Notes: generated from the sequence alone by a model not told the origin. A DNA stretch of 64,000 nucleotides from Streptomyces sp. TRM70350 (GCF_019219825.1 NZ_JAHUXH010000003.1:372001-436000), one strand, 5' to 3'; counted from the stretch's first letter, positions 17,797-26,145 are shown. Translations and numbers: made by a program.

Positions 17797-18474
17797 TTGG
17801 AACCAGGGTCGAAATTGAATATCAGTCACCAGCGCGGTGCCGCCCGGCCACGGGCGCGCGGCACCGAGCGTTCGGCGGCGCGCCGCGCCGAACTCATCGC
17901 CATCGGGCGGAAGTTGTTCGCCGACACGTCCTACGACGCGCTCTCGATGGACGACATCGCCCGGCAGGCCCATGTCGCCAAGGGGCTGATCTACTACTAC
18001 TTCCAGTCCAAGCGCGGCTACTACCTGGCCATCGTCCAGGACTCGGTCGCCGACCTGGTCACCTTCGCGGCCGGCGGCCTGGAGCTCGCGCCCGTGGACC
18101 GGGTGCACCGCACGATCGACGGCTATCTGCGCTACGCCGAGCACAACCACGCCGCGTACCGCACGATCGTCAGCGGCGGCGTCGGCTTCGACACCGAGGT
18201 GCAGGCCATCCGGGACGAGGTGCGCGCAGTGATGGTCGCGACCATCGCCGAAGGGGCGTACGGCCGACGGGAGATCGCCCCGCTCGCTCGCATGGGCCTG
18301 CTCGGCTGGGTGTGCGGCGTCGAGGGCGCCACCCTGGACTGGATCGACCGCCCCGAACTCACCCGCGACACCATGTGCCAGCTGCTGGTGAAGACCCTGG
18401 GCGGCGCCCTGCGGGCGATCGGGGAGCTTGACCCGTCGTATCCGGCCCCGGAGCCCGCCCGCCGGGAGGCATGA
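17797..18474 (+). CDS. TetR-family transcriptional regulator
   Basis: About 225 residues. The N-terminal helix-turn-helix (residues ~27-75) is clear: RRAELIAIGRKLFADTSYDALSMDDIA followed by KGLIYYYFQSKRGYY, the TetR recognition helix. The rest is an all-helical ligand-binding domain. The start is uncertain: TTG 17797 and TTG 17815 are both in frame, neither has a strong ribosome site, and the true start may be internal. The acyl-CoA dehydrogenase gene 343 bases downstream on the same strand suggests a lipid or branched-chain acid role, but this is only context. Confidence 0.85.
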   Translation: MEPGSKLNISHQRGAARPRARGTERSAARRAELIAIGRKLFADTSYDALSMDDIARQAHVAKGLIYYYFQSKRGYYLAIVQDSVADLVTFAAGGLELAPVDRVHRTIDGYLRYAEHNHAAYRTIVSGGVGFDTEVQAIRDEVRAVMVATIAEGAYGRREIAPLARMGLLGWVCGVEGATLDWIDRPELTRDTMCQLLVKTLGGALRAIGELDPSYPAPEPARREA

Positions 18475-18817
18475 GTCGGCACTGTGCTTGCCGTCGGCCG
18501 CGGTGTACGCCCTGACGGGCGCGGGACCGGTGACGTGCCGCACGGCCGATTGCGCCGGCTTGGCGAAGGAGGGGTGCCCCGAGCCGCTTTCCGGCGAAAA
18601 GTCCGGACCCGGAACAGGCCGGTAACATCTTGAAGTAAGCGGTCGTTAACCGGTGACTCGGTGCCTCCGATCGGGCATACTCACAGCGCGCAGCCGCTGG
18701 TCAGCAGCTTTCGTGACCCGGAAGCCCGAGCATCGGCAGCACCAGTGAGACCCCGGCGGCCCCGCCCACCCATGGCGTGCGTCCGCCGCCGCGCCCGAAA
18801 GGGAGGAGAGCGTCGCC
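18475..18817. other. 343-base intergenic region upstream of the acyl-CoA dehydrogenase
   Basis: This region presumably holds the acyl-CoA dehydrogenase promoter. A GGAGGAGAG ribosome site lies just before ATG 18818. An imperfect inverted repeat (CCGGTAAC near 18620 and GTTAACCGG near 18645) could be a regulator site. No coding frame is convincing. Confidence 0.5.
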
Positions 18818-19990
18818 ATGCCCGACCGCGCCCCGCAGCCGGTGGACCGGCTACTGCCCACGGACGAGGCCCGGGACCTCATCTCGCTCGTCCGCGACAT
18901 CGCGCACCGCGAGATCGCCCCGCACGCGGCCGAGGAGGAGGACGCCGGACGCTTCCCTCGCGACGTCTTCACCCTGCTCTCGCAGTCGGGACTGCTCGGC
19001 CTGCCCTACGACTCCGAGTACGGCGGCGGCGACCAGCCGTACGAGGTCTACCTCCAGGTCCTCGAAGAGCTCGCCGCGGCCCGGCTGACGGTCGGCCTCG
19101 GCGTCAGTGTCCACACCCTCGCCACCTACGCCCCCGCCACCTACGGCACCAAGGAGCAGCAGGTCGAGCACCTGCCCGCGATCCTCGGCGGTGGCCTGCT
19201 CGGCGCGTACTGCCTGTCCGAGCCGGCGTCCGGCTCCGACGCGGCCTCCCTGCGCACCAGGGCCGTCCGGGACGGCGACGACTGGGTGATCACCGGCACC
19301 AAGGCGTGGATCACGCACGGCGGCGTCGCCGACTTCTACACCGTCATGGCCCGCACCGGCGAGGAGGGCCCGCGCGGGATCACCGCCTTCCTGGTGCCCG
19401 GCGACGCCGAGGGGCTGAGCACGGCGCCGCCCGAGAAGAAGATGGGAATGAAGGGCTCGCCCACCGCCCAGGTCCACTTCGACGGCGTGCGCGTCCCCGA
19501 CACCCGGCGTATCGGCGAGGAGGGGCAGGGCTTCGCGATCGCCCTGGCCGCGCTCGACTCCGGGCGGCTCGGCATCGCGGCCTGCGCGATCGGCCTGGCC
19601 CAGGCGGCGCTCGACGAGGCGGTCGGGTACGCCACCCAGCGCAGGCAGTTCGGGCGGCCGATCGCCGACTTCCAGGGGCTGCGCTTCATGCTCGCCGACA
19701 TGGCGACGCAGATCGAGGCGGGCCGCGCGCTGTACCTCGCGGCGGCCCGGCTGCGCGACGCCGGGCGGCCCTTCGCCCAGCAGGCGGCGATGGCCAAGCT
19801 GCACTGCACCGACACCGCCATGAGGGTCACCACGGACGCCGTCCAGATCCTCGGCGGCTACGGCTACACCGCCGACTTCCCGGCCGAGCGCTATATGCGG
19901 GAGGCCAAGGTCCTCCAGATCGTCGAGGGCACCAACCAGATCCAGCGGATGGTCATCGCCCGTCACCTCGCGGGTCCGGAGACGCGCTGA
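18818..19990 (+). CDS. Acyl-CoA dehydrogenase
   Basis: A 390-residue FAD enzyme that introduces an alpha-beta double bond into an acyl-CoA thioester. All family landmarks are present: the FAD-binding signature AYCLSEPASGSDAASLRT (residues ~129-146), W-I-TGTKAWITHGG, RRQFGRPIADFQGLRFMLADM and the C-terminal QILGGYGYTADFPAERYMREAK. The catalytic Glu is in QIVEGTNQIQR. The chain-length preference cannot be read; the short-chain/isovaleryl-like branch is plausible. The 3' end overlaps the small minus-strand gene by 38 bases. Confidence 0.95.
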   Translation: MPDRAPQPVDRLLPTDEARDLISLVRDIAHREIAPHAAEEEDAGRFPRDVFTLLSQSGLLGLPYDSEYGGGDQPYEVYLQVLEELAAARLTVGLGVSVHTLATYAPATYGTKEQQVEHLPAILGGGLLGAYCLSEPASGSDAASLRTRAVRDGDDWVITGTKAWITHGGVADFYTVMARTGEEGPRGITAFLVPGDAEGLSTAPPEKKMGMKGSPTAQVHFDGVRVPDTRRIGEEGQGFAIALAALDSGRLGIAACAIGLAQAALDEAVGYATQRRQFGRPIADFQGLRFMLADMATQIEAGRALYLAAARLRDAGRPFAQQAAMAKLHCTDTAMRVTTDAVQILGGYGYTADFPAERYMREAKVLQIVEGTNQIQRMVIARHLAGPETR

Positions 19991-20231
19991 ACTGACCCCG
20001 CCGGACCAGGGGCGCCGCCAGCCGGATCCACTCCGGGTCGTGGCGCCCCGGCAGGGTGCGGCCGCGGTGCGCCCAGGTGAGCATCAGGTCGCGGTAGATG
20101 GGCGGGTCGGGGAGCGGTTGCGGGGGCGGGGCTGGGGCCTGCGGGGGGCGCCGGGCCTGGGGAAGCGATTCTGCGTACCCGGGGACGTATGCGCGGTACT
20201 GACGCCCGGTCGTGGAAGAGGTGGGGGTCAT
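19953..20231 (-). CDS. Small hypothetical protein
   Basis: A 92-residue frame with strong third-position GC and a basic, proline-rich N-terminus. Its C-terminal half looks conserved in character (PPIYRDLMLTWAHRGRTLPGRHDPEWIRL). I recall similar short Streptomyces proteins but no function. No membrane segment or signal is seen. Its 3' end overlaps the tail of the acyl-CoA dehydrogenase gene on the opposite strand. The ribosome site is weak (CCAGGT), so the start could differ. Confidence 0.65.
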   Translation of the reverse strand: MTPTSSTTGRQYRAYVPGYAESLPQARRPPQAPAPPPQPLPDPPIYRDLMLTWAHRGRTLPGRHDPEWIRLAAPLVRRGQFSASPDPRGDGR

Positions 20232-20402
20232 ACCTGGGCAACGCCGCGGTATGCGGACAGGTCACCCACCCATGGAGTCGAGCGTGCGTTCGCAGGCCGT
20301 CCTGGTTCGGTGCCGGTACGTGCTGAGCTGCGCCGCCGATCCGGCCGACCCGGACGGACTGCGGGCCGGTGCGTCGGCTGGATTTTGAACGGGCACACTG
20401 AT

Positions 20403-20437
20403 CCTGCACCACGGCAGTCTGCGCGCCATGGTGCAGG
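20403..20437. repeat. Intergenic inverted repeat
   Basis: CCTGCACCA (20403-20411) and TGGTGCAGG (20429-20437) form a perfect 9-base inverted repeat with a 17-base loop, between two minus-strand genes. It could be a terminator for the zinc-ribbon-like gene or an operator for the small gene; the sequence does not decide. Confidence 0.4.
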
Positions 20438-20467
20438 GCAGTTACGGGGGTTGAGACGCTGCGGGCG

Positions 20468-20485
20468 CTGAGCGAGGTCGCTCAG
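20468..20485 (-). terminator. Hairpin at the stop of the zinc-ribbon-like gene
   Basis: CTGAGCGA (20468-20475) is complementary to TCGCTCAG (20478-20485). The stem overlaps the stop codon at 20482-20484, a compact intrinsic terminator layout. Confidence 0.5.
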
Positions 20486-20925
20486 GCGGCGTGACGCCGC
20501 ATGACGGGGACCCTCATGGGGCGCGAGCCCGGGCCGCCGACGTGCGAGAAGGGCTGCATCCGCCAGTCCAGCCCCTGAGGGAGCGTCAACAGCAGGGCGG
20601 TGTCCTGCTCCTGGGGCTCGAAGGACTCGTCCGCGGGGCGCGCCTCGGCGGCCCGGCGGCCCGTACCGGCGCAGACGGTGAGTCCGAACGGGTTCCACGG
20701 TGAGGCGCACAGCGCGTGCTCCGGGAGGGCCTCCTCGTCCGCGAGCAGGGCGATGGGCTGTGCGCAGTCCGGGCAGATCACCCGGTACATCTCGAAGGTG
20801 TCGTACGCGTCGAGTTCGTCGGCCTCCTCGGCGTCGAAGACGTCGGGTTCGACGCCCTCCGGCTCGGGCTCGACAACCGGCTGCCGCTTGGGTGCGGTAC
20901 GACCAGGGCGCTTAAGACTGTGCAT
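20482..20925 (-). CDS. Hypothetical protein with a CPDC motif
   Basis: A 147-residue protein. A basic N-terminus (MHSLKRPGRTAPKRQPV) is followed by an acidic stretch rich in Glu/Asp (residues ~18-45), then VICPDCAQPIALL, a CxxC that with later cysteines (HALCASPW, TVCAG) could bind zinc. No membrane segment. The start ATG 20925 is preceded by GGGGGAGA and is favoured over upstream in-frame codons. It is divergent from the Lrp regulator. I do not recognise a function; it looks like a Streptomyces-restricted conserved protein. Confidence 0.75.
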   Translation of the reverse strand: MHSLKRPGRTAPKRQPVVEPEPEGVEPDVFDAEEADELDAYDTFEMYRVICPDCAQPIALLADEEALPEHALCASPWNPFGLTVCAGTGRRAAEARPADESFEPQEQDTALLLTLPQGLDWRMQPFSHVGGPGSRPMRVPVMRRHAA

Positions 20926-21179
20926 GGGATTCTCCCCCTCGGGCTGGGCCGTGAAGGCGCTGCGGCCTCGACCACAGCAAGCACTTCCCAACCGCTCTGG
21001 GCGGTAATCACGAGTTCATTACGGAGACTGTTCGAAGCTTGTGGCGTTCGTCACATGCCGCTCGCAGGTGCCACGCGCGGTGCGTCCGTCCCCCGGGAGG
21101 CTCACAGGCTGCTCTCGGGGACATCACGAACCGGGTATGGCCTGCGCCGCCGAGGTATCCCATGAGGTCAGGCGCACTG

Positions 21180-21185
21180 TAGGTT
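21180..21185 (+). promoter_or_regulatory. Leaderless-type -10 element of the Lrp gene
   Basis: TAGGTT ends eight bases before ATG 21194, and no Shine-Dalgarno sequence is present. This spacing is typical of Streptomyces leaderless transcripts that start at the initiation codon. Confidence 0.5.
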
Positions 21186-21193
21186 CTTGCGCC

Positions 21194-21634
21194 ATGGAGG
21201 AGCTGGACCGACAGATCGTGCAGCTGCTCGTCAAGGACGGGCGGATGAGCTACACCGACCTGGGCAAGGCCACGGGGCTGTCCACGTCGGCCGTGCACCA
21301 GCGGGTGCGCCGGCTGGAACAGCGTGGCGTCATCCGCGGGTACGCCGCGGTCGTCGACGCCGAGGCGGTGGGGCTGCCGCTGACCGCGTTCATCTCGGTG
21401 AAACCGTTCGATCCCAGCGCCCCCGACGACATCGCGGAACGCCTCTCCGGTGTCCCCGAGATCGAGGCCTGCCACAGTGTCGCGGGCGACGAGAACTACA
21501 TCCTCAAGGTGCGGGTCGCCACGCCGCACGAGCTGGAGGAACTGCTGGCACGGCTGCGGTCGCTGGCGGGGGTGTCGACACGGACGACGGTGGTGCTGTC
21601 CACGCCGTACGAGGCTCGGCCGCCGAGGATCTGA
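21194..21634 (+). CDS. Lrp/AsnC-family regulator
   Basis: A 146-residue regulator with an N-terminal winged helix (EELDRQIVQLLVKDGRMSYTDLGKATGLSTSAVHQRVRRLEQRG split over residues 2-45) and a C-terminal RAM/AsnC ligand domain (~62-140; PEIEACHSVAGDENYILKV is the effector-binding region). Such proteins respond to amino acids and form octamers. ATG 21194 is chosen because the protein then starts exactly at the HTH and a leaderless promoter fits. It precedes the amidohydrolase by 46 bases on the same strand and may control it. Confidence 0.92.
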   Translation: MEELDRQIVQLLVKDGRMSYTDLGKATGLSTSAVHQRVRRLEQRGVIRGYAAVVDAEAVGLPLTAFISVKPFDPSAPDDIAERLSGVPEIEACHSVAGDENYILKVRVATPHELEELLARLRSLAGVSTRTTVVLSTPYEARPPRI

Positions 21635-21680
21635 GGGGCTGCGTTCAACGGGGCCGGTGTGAGGCGGGAGACTGTCCCTC

Positions 21681-23282
21681 ATGAGTGAACGCACCGCCCC
21701 GGCCAAGACCGTCCTGTTCCGCCGTGGAGAGGTCCACAGTCCCGCCGACCCGTTCGCGACCGCGATGGTTGTCGAGCGCGGCCAGGTCGCCTGGGTCGGC
21801 TCCGAGGGCGCGGCCGACGCCTTCGCGGACGGCGTGGACGAGGTGGTCGACCTGGACGGGGCCCTGGTCACCCCGGCGTTCACCGACGCGCACGTGCACA
21901 CCACCTCCACGGGCCTCGCCCTGACCGGCCTCGACCTGTCCGGCGCCGCATCCCTGGAGGAGGCGCTGGCCCGGGTACGGGAGTTCGCCGCCGCCCGCCC
22001 CGACGACCGTGTCCTGCTCGGCCACGGCTGGGATGCCGCACGCTGGCCCGGCGGCCGCCCCCCGACGCGCGCCGAACTCGACGAGGCCACCGGCAACCGC
22101 CCCCTCTACCTCAGCCGCATCGACGTCCACTCGGCGGTCGTCAGCACGGCCCTGCTCGACCTCGTGCCCGGCCTGGAGCGGCAGGACGCCCCCCTGACCC
22201 GCGACGCCCATCACGCCGTACGCGCCGCCGCGTTCGCGGCCGTGACCCCCGCCCAGCGCACCGAGGCCCAGCGCGCCGCCCTCGCGCACGCCGCCTCCCT
22301 CGGCATCGGCTCCGTCCACGAGTGCGCCGGGCCGGGCATCTCCTCCGAGGACGACTTCACCGCCCTGCTGCGCCTCGCCGACGAGGAGCCCGGCCCGCGT
22401 GTCGTGGGCTACTGGGCCGAGCGCGATGTCGACAAGGCGCGCGAGCTGGGCGCGGTCGGCGCCGCCGGGGACCTGTTCGTCGACGGTGCCCTCGGCTCGC
22501 ACACCGCCTGCCTGCACGAGCCGTACGCCGACGCGGGCCACACCGGCACCGCCTACCTGGACGCCGACGCCGTCGCCGCGCACGTCGTCGCCTGCACCGA
22601 GGCGGGCCTCCAGGCGGGCTTCCACGCGATCGGCGACGCCGCCGTGACCACCGTCGTCGAGGGCGTGCGCGCCGCCGCCGAGAAGCTCGGCCTCGCCCGG
22701 GTCCGCGCCGCCCGCCACCGCGTCGAACACGCCGAGATGCTCACCCCCGACACCATCGCGGCCTTCGCCGAACTCGGCCTCACCGCGTCCGTGCAGCCCG
22801 CCTTCGACGCGCTGTGGGGCGGGGAGGAGGGCATGTACGCGCAGCGCCTGGGCGCCGAACGCGCCCGTCTGCTCAACCCCTTCGCGGCGCTGCTGCGCGC
22901 GGGCGTCCCGCTCGCCCTCGGCTCCGACAGCCCGGTCACGCCGCTCGACCCGTGGGGCACCGTCCGCGCCGCCGCCTTCCACCGCACGCCCGAGCACCGC
23001 GTCTCCGTCCGGGCCGCCTTCACGGCGCACACGCGGGGCGGCTGGCGGGCGATCGGACGGGACGACGCGGGCGTCCTGGTGCCGGGCGCGCCCGCGGACT
23101 ACGCCGTGTGGCGCACCGGCGAGCTGGTCGTGCAGGCGCCCGACGACCGGGTCGCGCGCTGGTCGACCGACCCGCGCTCCGGCACCCCCGGGCTGCCGGA
23201 TCTGACCCCCGGCTGCGACCTGCCCGTCTGTCTGCGCACCGTCGTGGGCGGGCGGACCGTGTTCGTGCGGCCGAGCGAGTGA
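21681..23282 (+). CDS. YtcJ-like metal-dependent amidohydrolase
   Basis: A 533-residue member of amidohydrolase family 3. Metal-binding motifs are visible: FTDAHVHTTSTG (HxH at residues ~72-74), GFHAIGDAA and VEHAEML for later His ligands, and GSDSPVTPLDPW with the catalytic Asp. The family hydrolyses C-N bonds in diverse substrates; the natural substrate is unknown. It is probably cytoplasmic, as no signal peptide is seen. It follows an Lrp-type regulator on the same strand. Confidence 0.9.
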   Translation: MSERTAPAKTVLFRRGEVHSPADPFATAMVVERGQVAWVGSEGAADAFADGVDEVVDLDGALVTPAFTDAHVHTTSTGLALTGLDLSGAASLEEALARVREFAAARPDDRVLLGHGWDAARWPGGRPPTRAELDEATGNRPLYLSRIDVHSAVVSTALLDLVPGLERQDAPLTRDAHHAVRAAAFAAVTPAQRTEAQRAALAHAASLGIGSVHECAGPGISSEDDFTALLRLADEEPGPRVVGYWAERDVDKARELGAVGAAGDLFVDGALGSHTACLHEPYADAGHTGTAYLDADAVAAHVVACTEAGLQAGFHAIGDAAVTTVVEGVRAAAEKLGLARVRAARHRVEHAEMLTPDTIAAFAELGLTASVQPAFDALWGGEEGMYAQRLGAERARLLNPFAALLRAGVPLALGSDSPVTPLDPWGTVRAAAFHRTPEHRVSVRAAFTAHTRGGWRAIGRDDAGVLVPGAPADYAVWRTGELVVQAPDDRVARWSTDPRSGTPGLPDLTPGCDLPVCLRTVVGGRTVFVRPSE

Positions 23283-23880
23283 TCTCCCGGGGTGGCGCGA
23301 CGGAGATCGACGCCCGGGGCGGTGTCTCACGACCTGCGTATCCACCGGGCCGACCTGCGCTTGGCGGGAATACCCGCAGGTCAAACGGCTATTGACAGGC
23401 GGCGGCCCGGGGCGGGTAGGTTCGGCCGAGTCCACCACGGGACGCCCGACCGGGCAACGTTCGCGCACTCGTCGCGGCGCCGCTGGGTCAGGGACGGTGT
23501 ACCGCACCGGGGCACCGCCACTGGGAGCCAGGCACAGCGACCGCGCCACGGCGGGGGAACGTTCCGGCCAGGTCGGCACGGTGTGACCCGGATGGGGCCC
23601 GGGCGCTCAGTAGACAACGGCTTCAGGTCGATCCGCAGCCAGCGGGTCCCAGGTCGGCCCGAAGGGCGCCGGGCCCCCATCCGCAGCGAGGTGGGCGACC
23701 CTTTTTTGGTCCGTGCGCTGAGCGGCGTTGTCCGCGCGCGGGGCGGGCCCGCATAGAGGGCCAAACGCACATCCCTACCCGTCCTCGCGGGATCGACACC
23801 GCCATACGATCGTCCTATCGCGTCGGCGCAGGCGGCGGCCACTATGGTGGACCTCTGCGTACGGACATGAAGGGGCAGCA
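23283..23880. other. 598-base intergenic region upstream of ppm1
   Basis: This is the longest gene-free stretch apart from the pseudogene region. It contains a strong consensus-like promoter, an internal T-run terminator (candidate RNA, listed separately) and the ppm1 promoter (TATGGT near 23843). No frame shows sustained coding character. Confidence 0.6.
23429..23707 (+). ncRNA. Candidate non-coding RNA or long leader
   Basis: TTGACA (23392-23397) and TAGGTT (23417-23422), 19 bases apart, make one of the best housekeeping-type promoters in the window. About 280 bases later, a bulged stem (GCCC..ATC near 23671-23680 with GGTGGGC near 23690) is followed by ACCC and six T residues (23702-23707), an unusually clear intrinsic terminator for Streptomyces. 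The interval has no sustained frame and many short inverted repeats. It does not match the RNase P, tmRNA or SRP RNA sequences I know. It could alternatively be an attenuated leader of ppm1. Confidence 0.4.
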
Positions 23881-24684
23881 GTGAACGACGGCGAGGGGAC
23901 CCGCGCGGCAGAGGCCCAGGGGAGGCGCTTCGGCCCGCTCGGCACGGCCTTGGTGATCATTCCGACCTACAACGAGGCGGAGAACATCAAGACCGTCGTC
24001 GGCCGGGTGCGTAAGGCGGTTCCCGAGGCCCACGTGCTCGTGGCCGACGACAACAGCCCCGACGGCACCGGCAAGCTCGCCGACGAGCTGGCCGCCGGTG
24101 ACGAGCAGGTCCATGTGCTGCACCGCAAGGGCAAGGAAGGGCTGGGCGCCGCCTATCTCGCGGGCTTCCGGTGGGGCATGGAGCACGACTTCGGCGTACT
24201 GATCGAGATGGACGCCGACGGCTCCCACCAGCCCGAGGAACTGCCCCGGCTGCTGACCGCGCTCAAGGGCGCCGACCTGGTGCTCGGCTCGCGCTGGGTG
24301 CCCGGCGGCCGGGTCGTGAACTGGCCCAAGTCGCGCGAGTTCATCTCGCGGGGCGGCAGCCTGTACTCGCGCGTGCTGCTGGACGTCCCGATCCGCGACG
24401 TGACCGGCGGCTACCGCGCCTTCCGCCGCGAGACCCTTGAGGGCCTCGGCCTCCAAGAGGTCGCCTCCCAGGGCTACTGCTTCCAGGTCGACCTCGCCCG
24501 CCGCGCCATCAAGGCCGGCTACCACGTCGTCGAGGTCCCGATCACCTTCGTCGAACGCGAACTCGGCGACTCCAAGATGAGCCGCGACATCCTGGTAGAG
24601 GCCTTGTGGCGGGTCACGTCGTGGGGCGTGGGGGAGCGGGTCGGCAAGCTGCTGGGCAAGGGCGAGCCCCCTTCGCGGTCGTAA
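23881..24684 (+). CDS. ppm1: Polyprenol monophosphomannose synthase
   Basis: A 267-residue GT2 glycosyltransferase of the DPM1 type. It transfers mannose from GDP-mannose to polyprenyl phosphate for protein O-mannosylation and cell-envelope glycans. Motifs: VIIPTYNEAENI, ADDNSPDGTG, IEMDADGSHQPEELP (the metal-binding DxD-like centre) and GSRWVPGG. No membrane helices are seen, as in the split actinobacterial form where the Lnt-like partner is separate. GTG 23881 follows GAAGGGG. In S. coelicolor this enzyme is needed for the phiC31 receptor, as I recall. Confidence 0.93.
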   Translation: MNDGEGTRAAEAQGRRFGPLGTALVIIPTYNEAENIKTVVGRVRKAVPEAHVLVADDNSPDGTGKLADELAAGDEQVHVLHRKGKEGLGAAYLAGFRWGMEHDFGVLIEMDADGSHQPEELPRLLTALKGADLVLGSRWVPGGRVVNWPKSREFISRGGSLYSRVLLDVPIRDVTGGYRAFRRETLEGLGLQEVASQGYCFQVDLARRAIKAGYHVVEVPITFVERELGDSKMSRDILVEALWRVTSWGVGERVGKLLGKGEPPSRS

Positions 24685-24769
24685 GGCGTGCGAGGCGCTG
24701 AGTTGAGTGCCGTAGGCGGGCGGCGACGGGTCCTCACGGTGGCCCCCGGCCACACAGGTCGCCGTAGGG

Positions 24770-24811
24770 TCGCTGGTCGCTGGTCGCTGGTCGCTGGTCG
24801 CTGGTCGCCGG
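24770..24811. repeat. Tandem heptamer repeat
   Basis: TCGCTGG is repeated perfectly five times at 24770-24804, followed by a degenerate sixth copy TCGCCGG. It lies in the intergenic region between ppm1 and fxsA, about 110 bases before the fxsA start. Confidence 0.95.
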
Positions 24812-24912
24812 GCGTCACCGGTGGCTGTTGCCTGCCGCATGGCGCCTGGCATCCCCGCTGCCGTTGACCGGCGCTTATCCCGTGCTGAGCGGTTGCCAGG
24901 CACACTGGGGGC

Positions 24913-25467
24913 ATGACGACTGGCGCATCCACCCCTCCCTACTCCGCGCGGCCCCGGCGGTCACGGCTGCGTACGTTTCTGCCGCTGGGCATCGCCGCCT
25001 GGCTGGTGCTGGAGATCTGGCTGCTGACCCTGGTCGCGGGCGCGGCGGGCGGGTTGACGGTGTTCCTGCTGCTCATCGCCGGGTTCCTGCTCGGCGCGGT
25101 GGTCATCAAGCGGGCGGGCCGACGCGCCTTCCAGAACCTCAACGAGGCGCTGCAGCGCGGCGTGGCGCCGTCCAGCGGTGGCGGCAGCGGCCTGATGATG
25201 CTGGGCGGCCTGCTCCTGATGCTGCCCGGCCTGGTCTCGGACGCGGCCGGCCTGCTCCTGCTGCTCCCACCGGTCCAGAAGGCCGTCGGCCGCTACGCGG
25301 AGCGCACGGTGCACCGCAAGCTCCGCCGCGCCACCCCCGGTAGCCTCGGCGACGCCTTTCAGCAGGCCCGCATTCACCGCCCGGACGGCAAGGTCGTGCA
25401 GGGTGAGGTCATCAGGGACGAGCCGGGCGACGCTCCGCGGGAGCCACGCCCGCCGCTGAACCGCTGA
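24913..25467 (+). CDS. fxsA: FxsA-family membrane protein
   Basis: A 184-residue protein with about three hydrophobic segments: residues ~22-45, ~47-66, and the longer ~95-120 stretch LMMLGGLLLMLPGLVSDAAGLLLLLPP, which is the FxsA signature. The cytoplasmic C-terminus is basic then acidic. FxsA is named for relieving phage T7 exclusion by F plasmids when overproduced in E. coli; its normal role is unknown. It is convergent with rbpA across a 21-base perfect hairpin. Confidence 0.92.
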   Translation: MTTGASTPPYSARPRRSRLRTFLPLGIAAWLVLEIWLLTLVAGAAGGLTVFLLLIAGFLLGAVVIKRAGRRAFQNLNEALQRGVAPSSGGGSGLMMLGGLLLMLPGLVSDAAGLLLLLPPVQKAVGRYAERTVHRKLRRATPGSLGDAFQQARIHRPDGKVVQGEVIRDEPGDAPREPRPPLNR

Positions 25468-25519
25468 GCCTTCAGGCGCCCCGATGACCGCCGGGCGCCT
25501 TCCGCTCACCAGCACACCA

Positions 25520-25568
25520 ATGACCGCGGGCGCCGTACGTCACACTCACGTACGGCGCCCGCGGTCAT
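25520..25568. terminator. Bidirectional terminator with 21-base perfect stem
   Basis: Positions 25520-25540 (ATGACCGCGGGCG...) are perfectly complementary to 25548-25568 with a 7-base loop (CACACTC). It sits exactly between the ends of convergent fxsA and rbpA. Confidence 0.92.
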
Positions 25569-25608
25569 CTTGCGTGCGCTGTGAAACCCCGCCCAAGCCC
25601 CGTGGGAA

Positions 25609-25983
25609 CTACGCGGACTTGCGGCTGTCTCGGGGGTGCACCGCGATGTTCATCGCGCCGGAGCGCAGAACGGCGAGACGCTCCTCAAGGACCTCTTCGA
25701 GCTCCTCACGCGTGCGCCGCTCCATCAGCATGTCCCAATGCGTACGCGCCGGCTTGGCCTTCTTCTCCTCCGGGCCGTCGCCATCCACCAGGAGTGCCTG
25801 GGCTCCGCAGACCTTGCACTCCCACTCCGGCGGGATCTCCGCCTCGACCGAGAAGGGCATCTCGAATCGGTGCCCCTTCTCGCATGCGTACTCCACGGCC
25901 TGGCGGGGGGCCAGGTCGATGCCGCGGTCCGTCTCGTAGCTGGTCACCACGAGGCGCGTGCCGCGAAGAGCTCGCTCACTCAT
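25609..25983 (-). CDS. rbpA: RNA polymerase-binding protein RbpA
   Basis: A 124-residue actinobacterial transcription factor that binds the beta subunit and the principal sigma factor HrdB and stabilises open complexes. Recognisable parts are the N-terminal tail and core (RALRGTRLVVTSYETDRG; YACEKGHRFEMPF ... WECKVCG) and the C-terminal sigma-interacting helix (MLMERRTREELEEVLEERLAVLR) with its basic linker. Length is normal. A sigma-R consensus promoter lies 62 bases upstream of ATG 25983, matching the known disulfide-stress induction of rbpA. Confidence 0.97.
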   Translation of the reverse strand: MSERALRGTRLVVTSYETDRGIDLAPRQAVEYACEKGHRFEMPFSVEAEIPPEWECKVCGAQALLVDGDGPEEKKAKPARTHWDMLMERRTREELEEVLEERLAVLRSGAMNIAVHPRDSRKSA

Positions 25984-26044
25984 GAATCGTGCCTCCCGGG
26001 CTTGTCGCCCACAGGACAGGTGTCGCTGTCGTCGTCATCCGGTC

Positions 26045-26071
26045 AACGTCCGGTCGGCGGTAAAGATTCCC
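26045..26071 (-). promoter_or_regulatory. Sigma-R promoter of rbpA
   Basis: On the minus strand GGGAAT (26066-26071) and GTT (26045-26047) are 18 bases apart, exactly the GGAAT-N18-GTT pattern of the thiol-oxidative-stress sigma factor SigR of Streptomyces. It is oriented towards rbpA. Confidence 0.88.
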
Positions 26072-26145
26072 GTTCGGAGTCCCGTTCCGGGTCATGCGTC
26101 GCCGTCGTAGCCGCCCATGTTGTACCCACCGGCGCCCGGTTTGTC

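Noticed and set aside
20272..20388. 38-codon plus-strand ORF (MESSVRSQAVLVRC...)
   Set aside because: It has some third-position GC but no ribosome site, no family resemblance and lies in an intergenic region; not supported as a gene.
23429..23707. RNase P RNA or tmRNA at the candidate RNA locus
   Set aside because: Characteristic conserved blocks of these RNAs (for example GAGGAAAGTCC-like segments) are absent.
24770..24811. CRISPR-like array
   Set aside because: The repeat unit is seven bases with no spacers; it is a simple tandem repeat.
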